Positions 46,138 through 56,328 of a stretch of DNA of 64,000 nucleotides are shown here, one piece after another. The first letter of the stretch is position 1. The number at the start of each line of letters is the position of its first letter. A program made the position numbers and the translations under genes. The stretch is from Allobosea sp. AAP35 (GTDB lineage Bacteria; Pseudomonadota; Alphaproteobacteria; Rhizobiales; Beijerinckiaceae): assembly GCF_001295925.1 (NCBI RefSeq), contig NZ_LJHQ01000020.1, positions 50,806 through 114,805 on the forward strand, read 5' to 3'. The notes under the pieces are model-generated. The model was given only the letters and a program-made list of their open reading frames with translations, ran no database searches and was not told the DNA's origin.

Positions 46138-46644
46138 ATGATCGACACGGCCTATGTCCGCACCATGGCGCGTTACAACGCCTGGCAGAACGACAGCCTC
46201 TACGCGGCTGCCGCGACGCTCGACGACGCCGCGCGACGGCTGGATCGCGGCGCCTTCTTCCGCTCGATCCACGGCACGTTCTGCCATCTGCTCTGGGCCG
46301 ACCGGATGTGGCTGTCGCGCTTCGCCGGCACACCGAAGCCGGCCGTCCGCATCCATGAATCCGGCGCGTTGGTGGCGGGCTGGGACGATCTCGTCGGCGA
46401 GCGGCAGGCCTTCGACGCGACGATCACGGACTGGGCCGACACCCTCTCCAACGACTGGCTGTCGGGTGATCTGACCTGGTTCTCGGGCGCGACCCAGCGC
46501 AAGATGCGCAAGCCCGTCGGTCTGCTGGTGGCCCATATGTTCAACCACCAGACCCATCACCGGGGTCAGATCCACGCCATGCTGACATCAGCCGGCGCAA
46601 AGCCCGAGGACACGGATCTGATGTTGCTCGATCCGCAGGCGTGA
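46138..46644 (+). CDS. DinB family protein
   Basis: A 168-residue four-helix-bundle protein. Metal-binding histidines are visible in SIHGTFCHLLWADRMWLSRF and MFNHQTHHRGQIHAML, the DinB/YfiT pattern in which three His bind a divalent metal. DinB-like proteins include bacillithiol- or mycothiol-dependent transferases and many of unknown role. ATG 46138 is 12 bp after the FAD oxidoreductase, suggesting co-transcription. Substrate unknown. Confidence 0.9.
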   Translation: MIDTAYVRTMARYNAWQNDSLYAAAATLDDAARRLDRGAFFRSIHGTFCHLLWADRMWLSRFAGTPKPAVRIHESGALVAGWDDLVGERQAFDATITDWADTLSNDWLSGDLTWFSGATQRKMRKPVGLLVAHMFNHQTHHRGQIHAMLTSAGAKPEDTDLMLLDPQA

Positions 46645-46785
46645 TCGGCTCGGGCGGCGGCCCTGAGGCCGATCGCCCATGGCGATCCCGGTGGCGCGCG
46701 CCGCCTCCCCCGCAGCGCCCTTCCTGTCGCAGGCCACCTTGTCTAAGGTCGCCATTAGTCCCGTCCGGAACCATGAGAACGAGCG

Positions 46786-47994
46786 ATGAGCGCGATGACG
46801 CCCGATGAAACCAAGGTGACCGCCTGGCTTGCCGACCGCAAGGACGCGATGATCGCGCTGCTGCGCGAGATGGTCGACACCGATTCCGGCTCTTACGACA
46901 AGGATGGCGTCGATCGCGCCGGCCAGGTCGTCGCCCGCTTCCATGCCCAGAACGGGCTCGAGGTCGAGGTCATTCCCGACGCCCGCTATGGCGATGCGGT
47001 CAAGGCGAGGCTGCCCAACCCGACCGCCAACGACCAGCGCCCGGTTCTGCTGCTCGGCCATCGCGACACCGTCTTCCCGAAAGGCGAGCCGACGCGCCGC
47101 CCCTTCGCGATCCGGGAGGGCCGTGCCTATGGGCCGGGCGTCGCCGACATGAAGGCCGGCATCGTCATCGAGGCCTTCGTCGCGGCCGCCTTCGCGCAGT
47201 GCGGCGGCCTGTCTGCACCGCTGACGATGCTGACGACGAGTGATGAGGAAATCGGCTCGCCATCCTCCCGCCCGGTCATCGAGGCTGCGGCCCGCGAGGC
47301 GCGCTGCGTCTTCAACGCCGAGCCGAGCCGCCTGCCGGCCGGAACCGATTTCGCCCGCGACCAGCGCCAGTCCGTCACCAGCGGCCGCAAGGGCGGCGTG
47401 TTCATGCGCGCCGAATTCACCGGCAAGCCCGCTCATTCCGGAGCGAATTACGAGAAGGGCGCCTCGGCCATCGTCGATCTCGGCCACAAGATCCCAAGGC
47501 TCCAGGGCCTGACCGATCTGGCCAAGGGCATCACCGTCAATGTTGGGTTGATCGGCGGCGGCCAGACCGTCAACACGGTCGCGCCCAGCGCCTGGTGCGA
47601 GATCGATCTGCGCTATGTCACCGCTGCGCAGCGCTCGGAACTGGTCGAGGCCATCCGCGCCATCGTCGAGACACCGGTCGTGCCCGACACCAGCGCCGTT
47701 TTGTCGATCAAGGGCGAGTTTCTGCCGCTCGAAGGCACACCCGGATCGCAGCAGCTGTTCGAGACCTATCGCGACGCGGCTGCCGGCTTCGGCATCACGA
47801 CCATCGCCGAATTCACCGGCGGTTGCGCCGATTCAGGCTTCACCGCAGCGCAGGGCTGCCCGACTTTGTGCAGCGTCGGTCCCATCGGCGGCATGGCCCA
47901 TACGCCGGACGAGTTCCTGGAGGTGGAGAGCATCGTGCCAGCCGCGCAGGTCCTGGCGCTGGCCGTGATGCGCGCCGCCAAGCTGATGGAGTGA
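46786..47994 (+). CDS. M20 family metallopeptidase (glutamate carboxypeptidase type)
   Basis: A 402-residue M20A peptidase. Zn ligands and catalytic residues are in LLGHRDTVFPKG (His), GPGVADMKAGIV (bridging Asp), TSDEEIGSPSS (catalytic Glu and Zn Glu), FNAEPSRL (Glu) and GGMAHTPDEFLEVE (His). A dimerisation domain is inserted at about 190-300 (RKGGVFMRAEFTGKPAHSGA). The nearest known type is CPG2, which removes C-terminal glutamate from folates and peptides. No signal peptide is obvious, so it may be cytoplasmic. A palindromic repeat follows the gene. Confidence 0.9.
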   Translation: MSAMTPDETKVTAWLADRKDAMIALLREMVDTDSGSYDKDGVDRAGQVVARFHAQNGLEVEVIPDARYGDAVKARLPNPTANDQRPVLLLGHRDTVFPKGEPTRRPFAIREGRAYGPGVADMKAGIVIEAFVAAAFAQCGGLSAPLTMLTTSDEEIGSPSSRPVIEAAAREARCVFNAEPSRLPAGTDFARDQRQSVTSGRKGGVFMRAEFTGKPAHSGANYEKGASAIVDLGHKIPRLQGLTDLAKGITVNVGLIGGGQTVNTVAPSAWCEIDLRYVTAAQRSELVEAIRAIVETPVVPDTSAVLSIKGEFLPLEGTPGSQQLFETYRDAAAGFGITTIAEFTGGCADSGFTAAQGCPTLCSVGPIGGMAHTPDEFLEVESIVPAAQVLALAVMRAAKLME

Positions 47995-48042
47995 GGCGGA
48001 CGGCCAGCACGCAAGCCATCCGGCATTTCCAGGGAAGCGTTT

Positions 48043-48149
48043 CGTCATCCCGGACAAGCCGCAAAGCGGCGCCGATCCGGGATCCATCGTAAGGCGCGAC
48101 GGCGCTCTATGATGGAACCCGGATCGGCGCTTCGCTTGCCGGGATGACG
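48043..48149. repeat. 107-bp palindromic repeat, copy 3
   Basis: Begins CGTCATCCCGGACAAGCCGC and ends TTGCCGGGATGACG, with the same inner arms (GGATCCATC/GATGGAACCC) as the copies at 41984 and 43690. It lies between convergent genes (M20 peptidase and GH15), where it may serve as a bidirectional terminator. Confidence 0.87.
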
Positions 48150-48175
48150 AAGGTTTCACGGTCTCCTTCGGGCGC

Positions 48176-50023
48176 TCAAAACGCCTCTTCCCAGTTGCGG
48201 CTGATCCGCATCGCCGAGTTGATCATCCCGACATGGGAATAGGTCTGCGGGAAATTGCCCCAGAGTTCGCCGGTGTGCAGATCCGCGTCCTCGGAGAGCA
48301 GTCCGAAGCTGTTGCGCCGCTGCAGGATGCGCCCGAACAGCGCCTTGGCCTCCTCCCGGCGGCCGATCGCATGCAGCGCATCGACATACCAGAAGGCGCA
48401 GATCAGGAAGCCGGTGTGCATGTATCCGAAGTCGTCCTGCGTCGCGTAGCGCAGCAGCAGGTCGCCACGCGTCAGGTCGCGGCCGATCGCCTCGACCGTG
48501 GCGATGAAGCGGGGATCATCGGCCTTCAGGAAACCGAGTTCCGAGACCAGCAGCAGCGTCGCGTCGAGATCGCTCCCCCCGAAGGTCGAGACCAGATGGC
48601 CCTTCTCCGCGTTCCAGATCCGGTCGAGAATGGCGGCCTTGAGCCGTTTGGCAGCCGCCTTCCAATAGTCCTTGCGCTCGGCGCGACCGAGCGTCCCGGC
48701 GATGCGCGCCAGCCGGTCGCAGGCTGCCCAGCACATCACGGCTGAGAAGGAATGCACGGCCTCCTTTTCGCGCAGCTCCCAGGGGCCGGCGTCCGGCTTG
48801 TCGAAAAAGGTGATCGCGAGTTCGCCCATGCGCTCGAGCTGGGCAAACAGCGCCTCCTTGCCGGGACGGATCAGGCGCTGGTCGAAGAAGGCCTGGGTGG
48901 CTGCCAGCACTACGGCACCGTAGCCGTCGTTCTGGATCTGGGTGGCCGCGCCATTGCCGAAGCGCACCGGCTGATGGCCCCGATAGCCCGAGAGATGGGG
49001 AGCCTCGAACTCGTCGAGAGCACCGCCGCGCGTGATCGGGTAGAGCGGCGGCAGGTGCTCGGCCCCGCTCTCGGTGAAGCTGTCGACGATATTGGTGATG
49101 AAGCCGAGATAATCCTCCATCGTCCGCGTCGTGCCCAGCCGGTTGAGGGCGTGAACCACGAAATAGGCGTCGCGCAGCCAGCAGAAGCGGTAATCCCAGT
49201 TGCGCTGGGTGCCGGGCGCCTCGGGGATCGAGGTCGTCAGCGCGGCGACGATCGCGCCTGTCTCTTCAAAAGCGCACATCTTGAGCGTGATCGCGGCGCG
49301 GATGACTTCGCGCTGATACTCGAAGGGCAGCGACAGCGAACGCACCCAGTCGCGCCAGTAATCCGTCGTCTTGTCGAGGAATTCGCGGCTCGTTTCCTCA
49401 ATCTCGGCGCGCAGCGCTTCGTCGGAGCCGACGAAGAAAGAGAATGGCCGATCGACCGCAAACGGCACGCCATCGACGACATAGGAAATCGGCGCATCCG
49501 TGGTCAGCCGGATGGTCTGGTCGTCTCCAACGAAACGGACATGGTTCGAACCGCGCGTGATCTCCGCCGGCTCTTCGCCAAGGCCTATGCAGGGCTTGAA
49601 GATCGTGCGGATGCGCGGCCGGCCCGAGATCGGCCGCACGCGGCGCACGAGCTGCGGCGGGCGAAAAAAGCGTTCATAGCGCACAAAGCGCGGCGCGAAA
49701 TCGAGGATTTCGATGGCGTTTCCGAAATCGTCGGAGAGCACCGAGGAGAGGATCGCGGTGTTGTCGAGGTAAGATTGCTCGCAGCGCGTCATGCCGACGA
49801 GTTCGATGGCGAACACGCCCTTGCGCGGCATCGCATCACCATCATCCGCCTGATTGTCGATCAGCGCGCAGAAGACCGGATCGCGGTCGAAGCGCGGAAA
49901 GCAGCCCCAGACGATGCGCGCGCGCCGGTCGATCAGCGCGGCGATCGAGCAGTTGCCGATTACGCCAAGGTCGAGCGAGGCCGAATGCGGCCCCGCCTGC
50001 ATTGCCGAAACTGTCATGGTCAC
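48176..50023 (-). CDS. glycoside hydrolase family 15 protein (trehalase/glucoamylase-like)
   Basis: A 615-residue GH15 enzyme. An N-terminal beta domain (about 1-240) precedes the alpha/alpha barrel. Signatures are TQRNWDYRFCWLRDAYFVVH, with a first acidic-centre region, and HTGELWGNFPQTYSHVGMIN near the C-terminus. No signal peptide, so cytoplasmic. It starts 2 bp after otsB on the same strand and opposite otsA, which makes trehalose or trehalose-linked glucan turnover the likely role; GH15 trehalases are known in other bacteria. Substrate is inferred from context. Confidence 0.92.
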   Translation of the reverse strand: MTMTVSAMQAGPHSASLDLGVIGNCSIAALIDRRARIVWGCFPRFDRDPVFCALIDNQADDGDAMPRKGVFAIELVGMTRCEQSYLDNTAILSSVLSDDFGNAIEILDFAPRFVRYERFFRPPQLVRRVRPISGRPRIRTIFKPCIGLGEEPAEITRGSNHVRFVGDDQTIRLTTDAPISYVVDGVPFAVDRPFSFFVGSDEALRAEIEETSREFLDKTTDYWRDWVRSLSLPFEYQREVIRAAITLKMCAFEETGAIVAALTTSIPEAPGTQRNWDYRFCWLRDAYFVVHALNRLGTTRTMEDYLGFITNIVDSFTESGAEHLPPLYPITRGGALDEFEAPHLSGYRGHQPVRFGNGAATQIQNDGYGAVVLAATQAFFDQRLIRPGKEALFAQLERMGELAITFFDKPDAGPWELREKEAVHSFSAVMCWAACDRLARIAGTLGRAERKDYWKAAAKRLKAAILDRIWNAEKGHLVSTFGGSDLDATLLLVSELGFLKADDPRFIATVEAIGRDLTRGDLLLRYATQDDFGYMHTGFLICAFWYVDALHAIGRREEAKALFGRILQRRNSFGLLSEDADLHTGELWGNFPQTYSHVGMINSAMRISRNWEEAF

Positions 50024-50025
50024 CT

Positions 50026-50817
50026 TCAGGAAAAATCGGAGGTCGTCAGCCCGCCGCGCTCGGCAGCATCGAGCAGGATGGTGCGCAGCGCGGTTGGGGA
50101 GGCGATGCGCAAGGCCGCGATCGTATCACCGTCGCCGATGCGGATCGACAGCCCACCCAGCCGGTTGACGGCCTCGAAGCCGTGTTCGTCGGTAACGTCG
50201 TCCCCGATGAACACGGGCAGACGCCCGGCATAGGGCGCCATCTGCATCAACTGCGTGATCGCCAGGCCCTTGCTGGCGCTGGCCGGCACCAGTTCCGCGA
50301 CCGACTTGCCTTCCTGAAGCCGGATCGCCGGGCCCATCCGGACCGCAATCATCCGCATCAGCTCGAGCGCTTCGTCCTTAAGCTGCGGCGCCAGACGCCA
50401 GTGCAGCGCCAGCGAGATGGTCTTGTCCTCGACGATGATGCCGACATGGCTGTTGGCGAAGCGGACGAGGTCGCGCAGCGCGCCATGCATCTCGGCATGC
50501 ACCTCAGCCTGCGCATGCATCACCCCTCCAAGCCTGATCTCCGCTCCATGGAGTCCGGCCGCATCGAAACGATGGGGCTCGAGCAGCGAATCGAGGAACG
50601 ATACCGGGCGCCCGGAAACCAACGCCAGCGCCCCGCCGAGATGCCCGCGCAGCACATCGAGCGCCCCAGGCACGCGCCGATCCAGCTTGACGTCGGCGGG
50701 GGAGGGCGCGATTTCCACCAGCGTTCCGTCAAAATCGAGAAACAGCGCGATCGCTCTGTCAGATCCAGCCAAGGTTTTGGTTTCGCTGGAAGTTCTCGAT
50801 ATGCTGGTTGTCATCAC
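50026..50817 (-). CDS. otsB: trehalose-6-phosphate phosphatase
   Basis: A 263-residue HAD-superfamily phosphatase converting trehalose 6-phosphate to trehalose. Motif I is FLDFDGTLVEI with the nucleophile and acid Asp. SGRPVSFLDSLL holds motif II, and FIGDDVTDEHGFEAVN motif IV with metal-binding Asp. Two adjacent starts exist, GTG 50817 and ATG 50814. It precedes the GH15 gene by 2 bp, and otsA lies across the divergent region on the other strand, completing the OtsAB pathway for osmoprotection. Confidence 0.95.
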   Translation of the reverse strand: MMTTSISRTSSETKTLAGSDRAIALFLDFDGTLVEIAPSPADVKLDRRVPGALDVLRGHLGGALALVSGRPVSFLDSLLEPHRFDAAGLHGAEIRLGGVMHAQAEVHAEMHGALRDLVRFANSHVGIIVEDKTISLALHWRLAPQLKDEALELMRMIAVRMGPAIRLQEGKSVAELVPASASKGLAITQLMQMAPYAGRLPVFIGDDVTDEHGFEAVNRLGGLSIRIGDGDTIAALRIASPTALRTILLDAAERGGLTTSDFS

Positions 50818-51114
50818 AATAGCCTGTCAGGATACTAAAGCCGGCTCAACGGTACGGCCATCGGTCGGATCAGTCTTGCGCAATTTGGCTCAGAAGGCGA
50901 GCATGGTGCATGAATGCTCGCCCCGGACCGCGAATTGCCTCCAACGCATGCCGGATTGCCTCGCTTTGGGCACATCATCGACACGGCATCGCCAACAGCA
51001 ACGGCGCGCGCATGCAACATTACGTCCGGCCACAGCGTTCTGTTCCTGCCCGCATGCAGGAATTGGGGTCCTCGTGGGAACCGAGCCACTGAAAGATAAG
51101 GAAGCCGTGCAGCC

Positions 51115-52686
51115 ATGCGTCTTGTCATCGTCTCCAATCGCGTCACGATCCCCGATCGCCATGAAAAGGCGGCTGCCGGCGGGTTGGCGGTCGCGCTGCG
51201 AGAGGCGTTGGAAACGCAAGGAGGGCTCTGGTTCGGCTGGAGTGGCAAGCTGAGCGAGACCGCGGCGGCCCCCAATGTGGTCCAGCGCGGAAACGTAACC
51301 TATGCCGTCACCGATCTGACGGAGGCCGAGCGGCAGTCCTATTACCTCGGCTTCTCCAACCGCGCGCTCTGGCCCTTGATGCATTACCGGCTAGGCCTGA
51401 CGGAGTTTTCGCGGACCGACTACGCCGGCTATCTAGCGGTCAACCGACGTTTCGCCAAGGCGTTGATCGGCCTGCTGCAGCCCGACGACGTCGTCTGGAT
51501 CCATGACTATCATCTGATACCGCTGGCGGCCGAATTGCGGCGTCGCGGCGTTACGAATCGCATCGGCTATTTTCACCACATTCCCTGGCCGCCCGCCGAG
51601 GTGTTCGGAGCGCTCCCCTTTGCCGCGACGCTCGCCAGCACGGTTGCTGCCTACGACCTTGTGGGGATGCAGACCCCGGTCGATGTCGCCAATCTGGTGG
51701 GGGGGCTCGTGGCCCTGTGCGGCGGAAGGGTCGCAGGACGCAAAGTCCGCATCGGGCGCCGCGAAACCATCGTTCAGGCTTTCCCGATCGGCATCGACGT
51801 CGAATCCTTTCGAAAACTCGCGGCCGCCTCGGTGCGCTCGGCCATCACGCCGCTCAAGACGACGCGGCAGTCGCTCGGGGAACGCCAGCTCGTCATCGGC
51901 GTCGACAGGCTGGATTATTCGAAGGGGATCGTTCAGCGGCTGGAGGCCTTCGGGCAGTTCCTGCGCAGCCATCCCGAGCAGCGCGGTCGCGTCGGCATGC
52001 TCCAGATCGCGCCGCCCTCGCGCTCGGACGTTCCCGAATATGCCGAGCTCGACCGGCAGTCCGACGAAGTCGCCGGCCGCCTGAATGCGGCATTGGGCGA
52101 GTTCGACTGGACGCCGATCCGCGTCGTGAAGAAGGCCTATTCGCGCAATGCCCTGGCGGGTTTCTATCGCCGGGCCCAGGTCGGGCTGGTGACGCCGATG
52201 CGCGACGGCATGAACCTTGTCGCCAAGGAATACATCGCCGCGCAGGACCCGGACGATCCGGGAGTCCTCGTACTTTCGCGCTTCGCCGGCGCGGCCCAGC
52301 AGATGGGCGAGGCGCTGATCGTCAACCCTTTCGACAGTCATGAGGTCGCCGAAGCGATCCGCACCGCGCTCGCGATGCCGAAATCGGAGCGCATCCGCCG
52401 GTTCGAGCGTCTCTATGCCACGATCGACGCGACCGATATCAGCTGGTGGACAAAGCGCTATCTCGAAGCGCTGTCGGGGGTTGACGCTACGCCGCCCGAG
52501 ATCGCACCGGTTGGCAAGCGCAAACCGGCCGCTGCAGGTCAGCGCGGCAAACGTGCGGGGGAGGTCTCGGTCGCATCTCGCGCGAAGACGACCGCGAAGA
52601 CGACGTTGCGTGGGAAGGCCGCCGCCAAGGTGCCAAAGCGCGCCGGTTCCTCCCGGGCGCCTGCCGGTCCATCGACATCGTCCTGA
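51115..52686 (+). CDS. otsA: trehalose-6-phosphate synthase with basic C-terminal tail
   Basis: A 523-residue GT20 glycosyltransferase making trehalose 6-phosphate from UDP-glucose and glucose 6-phosphate. Visible motifs are [14 protein letters not shown] at the N-terminus, [54 protein letters not shown] (with the phosphate-binding Arg and Lys) and [15 protein letters not shown]. The enzymatic core ends near residue 468. The last 55 residues are rich in Lys, Arg, Ala and Thr and resemble a histone-H1-like tail, not a usual part of OtsA. The gene is alone on this strand, divergent from otsB and the GH15 gene. Confidence 0.95.
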   Translation: MRLVIVSNRVTIPDRHEKAAAGGLAVALREALETQGGLWFGWSGKLSETAAAPNVVQRGNVTYAVTDLTEAERQSYYLGFSNRALWPLMHYRLGLTEFSRTDYAGYLAVNRRFAKALIGLLQPDDVVWIHDYHLIPLAAELRRRGVTNRIGYFHHIPWPPAEVFGALPFAATLASTVAAYDLVGMQTPVDVANLVGGLVALCGGRVAGRKVRIGRRETIVQAFPIGIDVESFRKLAAASVRSAITPLKTTRQSLGERQLVIGVDRLDYSKGIVQRLEAFGQFLRSHPEQRGRVGMLQIAPPSRSDVPEYAELDRQSDEVAGRLNAALGEFDWTPIRVVKKAYSRNALAGFYRRAQVGLVTPMRDGMNLVAKEYIAAQDPDDPGVLVLSRFAGAAQQMGEALIVNPFDSHEVAEAIRTALAMPKSERIRRFERLYATIDATDISWWTKRYLEALSGVDATPPEIAPVGKRKPAAAGQRGKRAGEVSVASRAKTTAKTTLRGKAAAKVPKRAGSSRAPAGPSTSS

Positions 52687-52915
52687 GACAGGCGAACCGC
52701 AGGGCGCATTCGGGCCGAATGATCCACTCCTGGCTGGATGGAAGCACGAGCCAGCGCCTTCCCTAGGGTCGGCTGGGGTCTTGCCGAGTATGGCCTCGGG
52801 TCGCTAGAAGGCGCCAACGGCCAGGGTTCGCTTGCGACTCGGCTGCGACAGGTGTCAGGTCTGCCAGGGATGTCGGCCGTGATGGCCGAGAGGGCGGGCG
52901 GAGGATCAAGGATCG

Positions 52916-55183
52916 ATGCGAGGCGCTCACGGAGGATCGGGCGTTCTGCTGCGCCGCCTCCGGGAGGTGATGGCAGCGTCGATCAGTCCGCAGGAACGGC
53001 TGGACCGGCTCGTTGTCCTGATCGCCGGCAATCTCGTCGCTGAAGTCTGCTCGGTCTATGTGCTGCGCGAGGACGGCTCGCTCGAACTGTACGCGACCGA
53101 AGGCCTCAACCGCGAGGCGGTGCATCTGACGACCATGCGGGCAGGCGAGGGCCTCGTCGGCCTGATCGCCCGTGAGGCGGAAGCCCTGGCGCTGTCGGAC
53201 GCGCAGAATCACCCTGCCTTCTCCTATCGGCCCGAGACGGGCGAGGAGATCTACCGCTCCTTCCTTGGCGTGCCGATCCTGCGCGGTGGCGCCGTGATGG
53301 GCGTGCTCGTCATCCAGAACCGCGCCTCGCGCCTCTACAGCGACGAGGAGATCGAGTCGCTGCAGACCACCGCCATGATCATGGCGGAGATGATCGCGGC
53401 TGGCGGCCTGAAATCGCTGGCGCCGCCAGGTGCCTCGATCGGGCTTGACCGCCCGATCCATGGCATCGGCGTCGCGCTCGCCGATGGCGTCGGGCTCGGC
53501 CACGCCGTGCTGCACGAGCCGCGCGTCGCCATCACCAATCTGATCGCGGAAAACCCCGCCGCCGAGGTCCAGCGGCTCGAGGCCGCGATCGCCGAGATGC
53601 GCGCGTCGATCGACGAGTTGATCGAGCGCGGCGACGTCGCCCATATCGGCGAGCACCGCGACGTGCTGGAGACCTTCCGCATGTTCGCCCATGATCAGGG
53701 CTGGCTGCGCCGCATGCGCGAAGTCGTTCTGACCGGCCTCACGGCGGAAGCCGCCGTCGAGCGCGTCCAGTCCGACACCCGCGCCAAGATGCTGCGCCAG
53801 ACCGATCCTTATCTGCGCGAGCGCCTGCATGATCTCGATGACCTCGCCAACCGCTTGCTGCGCACCCTGGTCGGCAAGGCCAATGGCGTCGCCCGCGAGG
53901 AACTGCCGGAAAACGCCATCCTGATCGCGCGCTCGATGGGGCCGGCCGCGCTGCTGGATTACTCCCGCTCTCATTTGCGGGGTCTCGTTCTAGAGGAGGG
54001 CGGCCCGACCAGCCATATCGCCATCGTGGCGCGGGCGCTGGGCATCCCGGCTGTCGGCGAGATCGTCAACGCCACCGCGCTGATCCAGTCGGGCGATGCG
54101 GTCATCGTCGACGGGCAGGCCGGCGAGGTCCAGATCCGGCCGCAACCCGATGTCGAGAACGCCTACAAGGACAAGGCCCGGCTGCGCGCCCGCAAGCAGG
54201 AGCAGTACCGCAAGCTCAAGACCCAGCCTGCCGTCACGCGCGATGGCTTGCCGATCGTCCTTCAGATCAATGCCGGCCTGCTCGTCGACATGCCCAATCT
54301 TGAGGCGACGGCCGCCGCCGGCATCGGCCTGTTCCGCACCGAGCTGCAGTTCATGGTCGCCGAGCACATGCCGACGACCAGCGAGCAGCAGGCGCTCTAC
54401 GCCACGGTGCTCGATCAGGCGCAGGGGAGGCCGGTCACCTTTCGCACGCTCGACATCGGCGGCGACAAGGTGCTGCCCTATATGGAGCGCGTCGAGGAGG
54501 AAAACCCCGCGCTCGGCTGGCGCGCCATCCGCATCGGGCTCGACCGGCCGCGCTTGTTGCGGGCTCAGCTGCGGGCGCTCCTGCGCGCCGGCTCTGGCCG
54601 CGACATGAAGATCATGTTGCCGATGATCGCCACCGTCGACGAGTTCCAGCGGGCGCGAACCATCGTCGCGCGCGAGCAGGCGATGCTCGAAAAGCAGGGT
54701 CACGTCCCGCCGCTCAGCCTCCAGCTCGGCGTGATGGTCGAGGTGCCTTCGCTGCTGTTCGAACTGCCCGAAATCGTGCGCGAGGCCGATTTCCTTTCGA
54801 TTGGCACCAACGACCTGATGCAGTTCCTGTTCGCGGCCGACCGGGAGAACAAGCGCGTCGCCGACCGATTCGATCCGTTGGGCGTCGGCGCATTGCGGGC
54901 GCTGCGCAGCATCGTCGAGGCGGCGGCCGAGACCAACTGCCCGGTCACGGTTTGCGGCGAGATGGGTGGCAAGCCGCTCGAGACCATGGCCCTGATCGGC
55001 CTGGGTTACCGTGCCTTTTCGATGTCGGCTGCCTCCATCGGCCCGGTCAAGGCGATGCTGCGCGCGCTGGATGCGGGCAAGCTCGCCGAGCGGCTGGAAT
55101 GGATGCTGGCCTCCAGCGAAGGCGCCGCCAGCCTGCGGCCGCAACTGGCGGCCTTTGCCGCCGAATTCAAGGTTCCGGTCTAG
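52916..55183 (+). CDS. ptsP: phosphoenolpyruvate-protein phosphotransferase, nitrogen type (EI-Ntr)
   Basis: A 755-residue enzyme I of the nitrogen phosphotransferase system. An N-terminal GAF domain (about 20-165, with [20 protein letters not shown]) senses small molecules such as glutamine in other species. The EI part has the phospho-accepting His367 in [20 protein letters not shown], the PEP-binding [10 protein letters not shown], and VCGEMGGKP with the conserved active-site Cys. It hands phosphate to NPr and EIIA-Ntr, which regulate metabolism and potassium balance. It is followed by prfA, as in most Hyphomicrobiales. Confidence 0.96.
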   Translation: MRGAHGGSGVLLRRLREVMAASISPQERLDRLVVLIAGNLVAEVCSVYVLREDGSLELYATEGLNREAVHLTTMRAGEGLVGLIAREAEALALSDAQNHPAFSYRPETGEEIYRSFLGVPILRGGAVMGVLVIQNRASRLYSDEEIESLQTTAMIMAEMIAAGGLKSLAPPGASIGLDRPIHGIGVALADGVGLGHAVLHEPRVAITNLIAENPAAEVQRLEAAIAEMRASIDELIERGDVAHIGEHRDVLETFRMFAHDQGWLRRMREVVLTGLTAEAAVERVQSDTRAKMLRQTDPYLRERLHDLDDLANRLLRTLVGKANGVAREELPENAILIARSMGPAALLDYSRSHLRGLVLEEGGPTSHIAIVARALGIPAVGEIVNATALIQSGDAVIVDGQAGEVQIRPQPDVENAYKDKARLRARKQEQYRKLKTQPAVTRDGLPIVLQINAGLLVDMPNLEATAAAGIGLFRTELQFMVAEHMPTTSEQQALYATVLDQAQGRPVTFRTLDIGGDKVLPYMERVEEENPALGWRAIRIGLDRPRLLRAQLRALLRAGSGRDMKIMLPMIATVDEFQRARTIVAREQAMLEKQGHVPPLSLQLGVMVEVPSLLFELPEIVREADFLSIGTNDLMQFLFAADRENKRVADRFDPLGVGALRALRSIVEAAAETNCPVTVCGEMGGKPLETMALIGLGYRAFSMSAASIGPVKAMLRALDAGKLAERLEWMLASSEGAASLRPQLAAFAAEFKVPV

Positions 55184-55242
55184 CGACGCTGCTTGCTGCC
55201 GAAGATCCTCCCTGTTCCGATTTTTATGTTTCCGAGTTCCCG

Positions 55243-56328
55243 ATGTCCCTTCAACTTCCGCAGGATCGTCTCGACGCCATCGTGGCCCGTCACGCCGCCG
55301 CCTCCGCCGAGATCAACACCGCGACGGAGGCCGCGCGCACCGTCGAACTCGCCAAGGAAATCTCCGAGCTCGACCCGGTGGTTGCAGCCATCGCGACCTG
55401 GCGCCAGGCGCGGGCAAGCCTCGTCGAGGCCGAGGCGCTGATCGAGGATCCGGCGACCGACGCCGATTTCCGCGAACTGGCCTATGAGGAGCGCGACGCC
55501 GCCCGGCTCGAAATCGACGATCGCGCCCGCGAGATCCTGATCGCGCTGCTCCCGCGCGATGCAGCCGACGAGCGCGGCGTCATCCTCGAAATCCGGGCCG
55601 GCACCGGGGGCGACGAGGCGTCGCTCTTCGCCGGCGATCTGCTGCGGATGTATCAGCGCTACGCCGCCCAGAAGGGCTGGAGCGTTGATTTTCTGTCCGA
55701 GAGCGAAGGCACGGTCGGTGGCTTCAAGGAGGTCATCGCCGAGATCGCCGGCAAGGGCGTCTATGCTCGGCTCAAATATGAATCCGGTGTGCATCGCGTC
55801 CAGCGCGTGCCCGATACCGAGACCAGCGGCCGCATCCACACTTCCGCCGCGACCGTCGCCATGCTGCCGCTTGCCGGCGAGGTCGATATCACCCTCAACG
55901 ATTCCGAAATCCGCATCGACACGATGCGCGCCGGCGGCGCGGGCGGCCAGCACGTCAACAAGACCGAATCGGCGGTGCGTCTGACCCATCTGCCGACCGG
56001 GATCGCGGTCGTGGTCCAGGACGAGCGCTCGCAGCACAAGAACAAGGCGCGCGCCTATGATCTGTTGCGCGCGAAACTCTACGATATCGAGCGCAGCCGG
56101 GTCGATGCCGAGCGCTCGGCGGACAGGCGCTCGCAGGTGGGTTCGGGCGATCGCTCCGAGCGCATCCGGACCTATAATTTCCCTCAAGGTCGCGTGACCG
56201 ATCACCGCATCAACCTGACGCTCTACAAGCTTGACGAGATGATGCAGGGGCTTGTGCTCGATGACATCATTGATGCCCTCACCGCGGAACATCAGGCAAA
56301 GCTCCTGGCGAGCGAGGGGGTCATATGA
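55243..56328 (+). CDS. prfA: peptide chain release factor 1
   Basis: A 361-residue class I release factor. The GGQ loop is [20 protein letters not shown], and [20 protein letters not shown] followed by [20 protein letters not shown] are typical of RF1. It terminates at UAA and UAG. The start ATG 55243 is the family start; a longer open frame from 54952 overlaps ptsP and is rejected. Its stop overlaps an ATG in the prmC frame (ATGA, 56325-56328), the classic prfA-prmC coupling, which is complicated here by the small gene at 56413. Confidence 0.97.
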   Translation: MSLQLPQDRLDAIVARHAAASAEINTATEAARTVELAKEISELDPVVAAIATWRQARASLVEAEALIEDPATDADFRELAYEERDAARLEIDDRAREILIALLPRDAADERGVILEIRAGTGGDEASLFAGDLLRMYQRYAAQKGWSVDFLSESEGTVGGFKEVIAEIAGKGVYARLKYESGVHRVQRVPDTETSGRIHTSAATVAMLPLAGEVDITLNDSEIRIDTMRAGGAGGQHVNKTESAVRLTHLPTGIAVVVQDERSQHKNKARAYDLLRAKLYDIERSRVDAERSADRRSQVGSGDRSERIRTYNFPQGRVTDHRINLTLYKLDEMMQGLVLDDIIDALTAEHQAKLLASEGVI

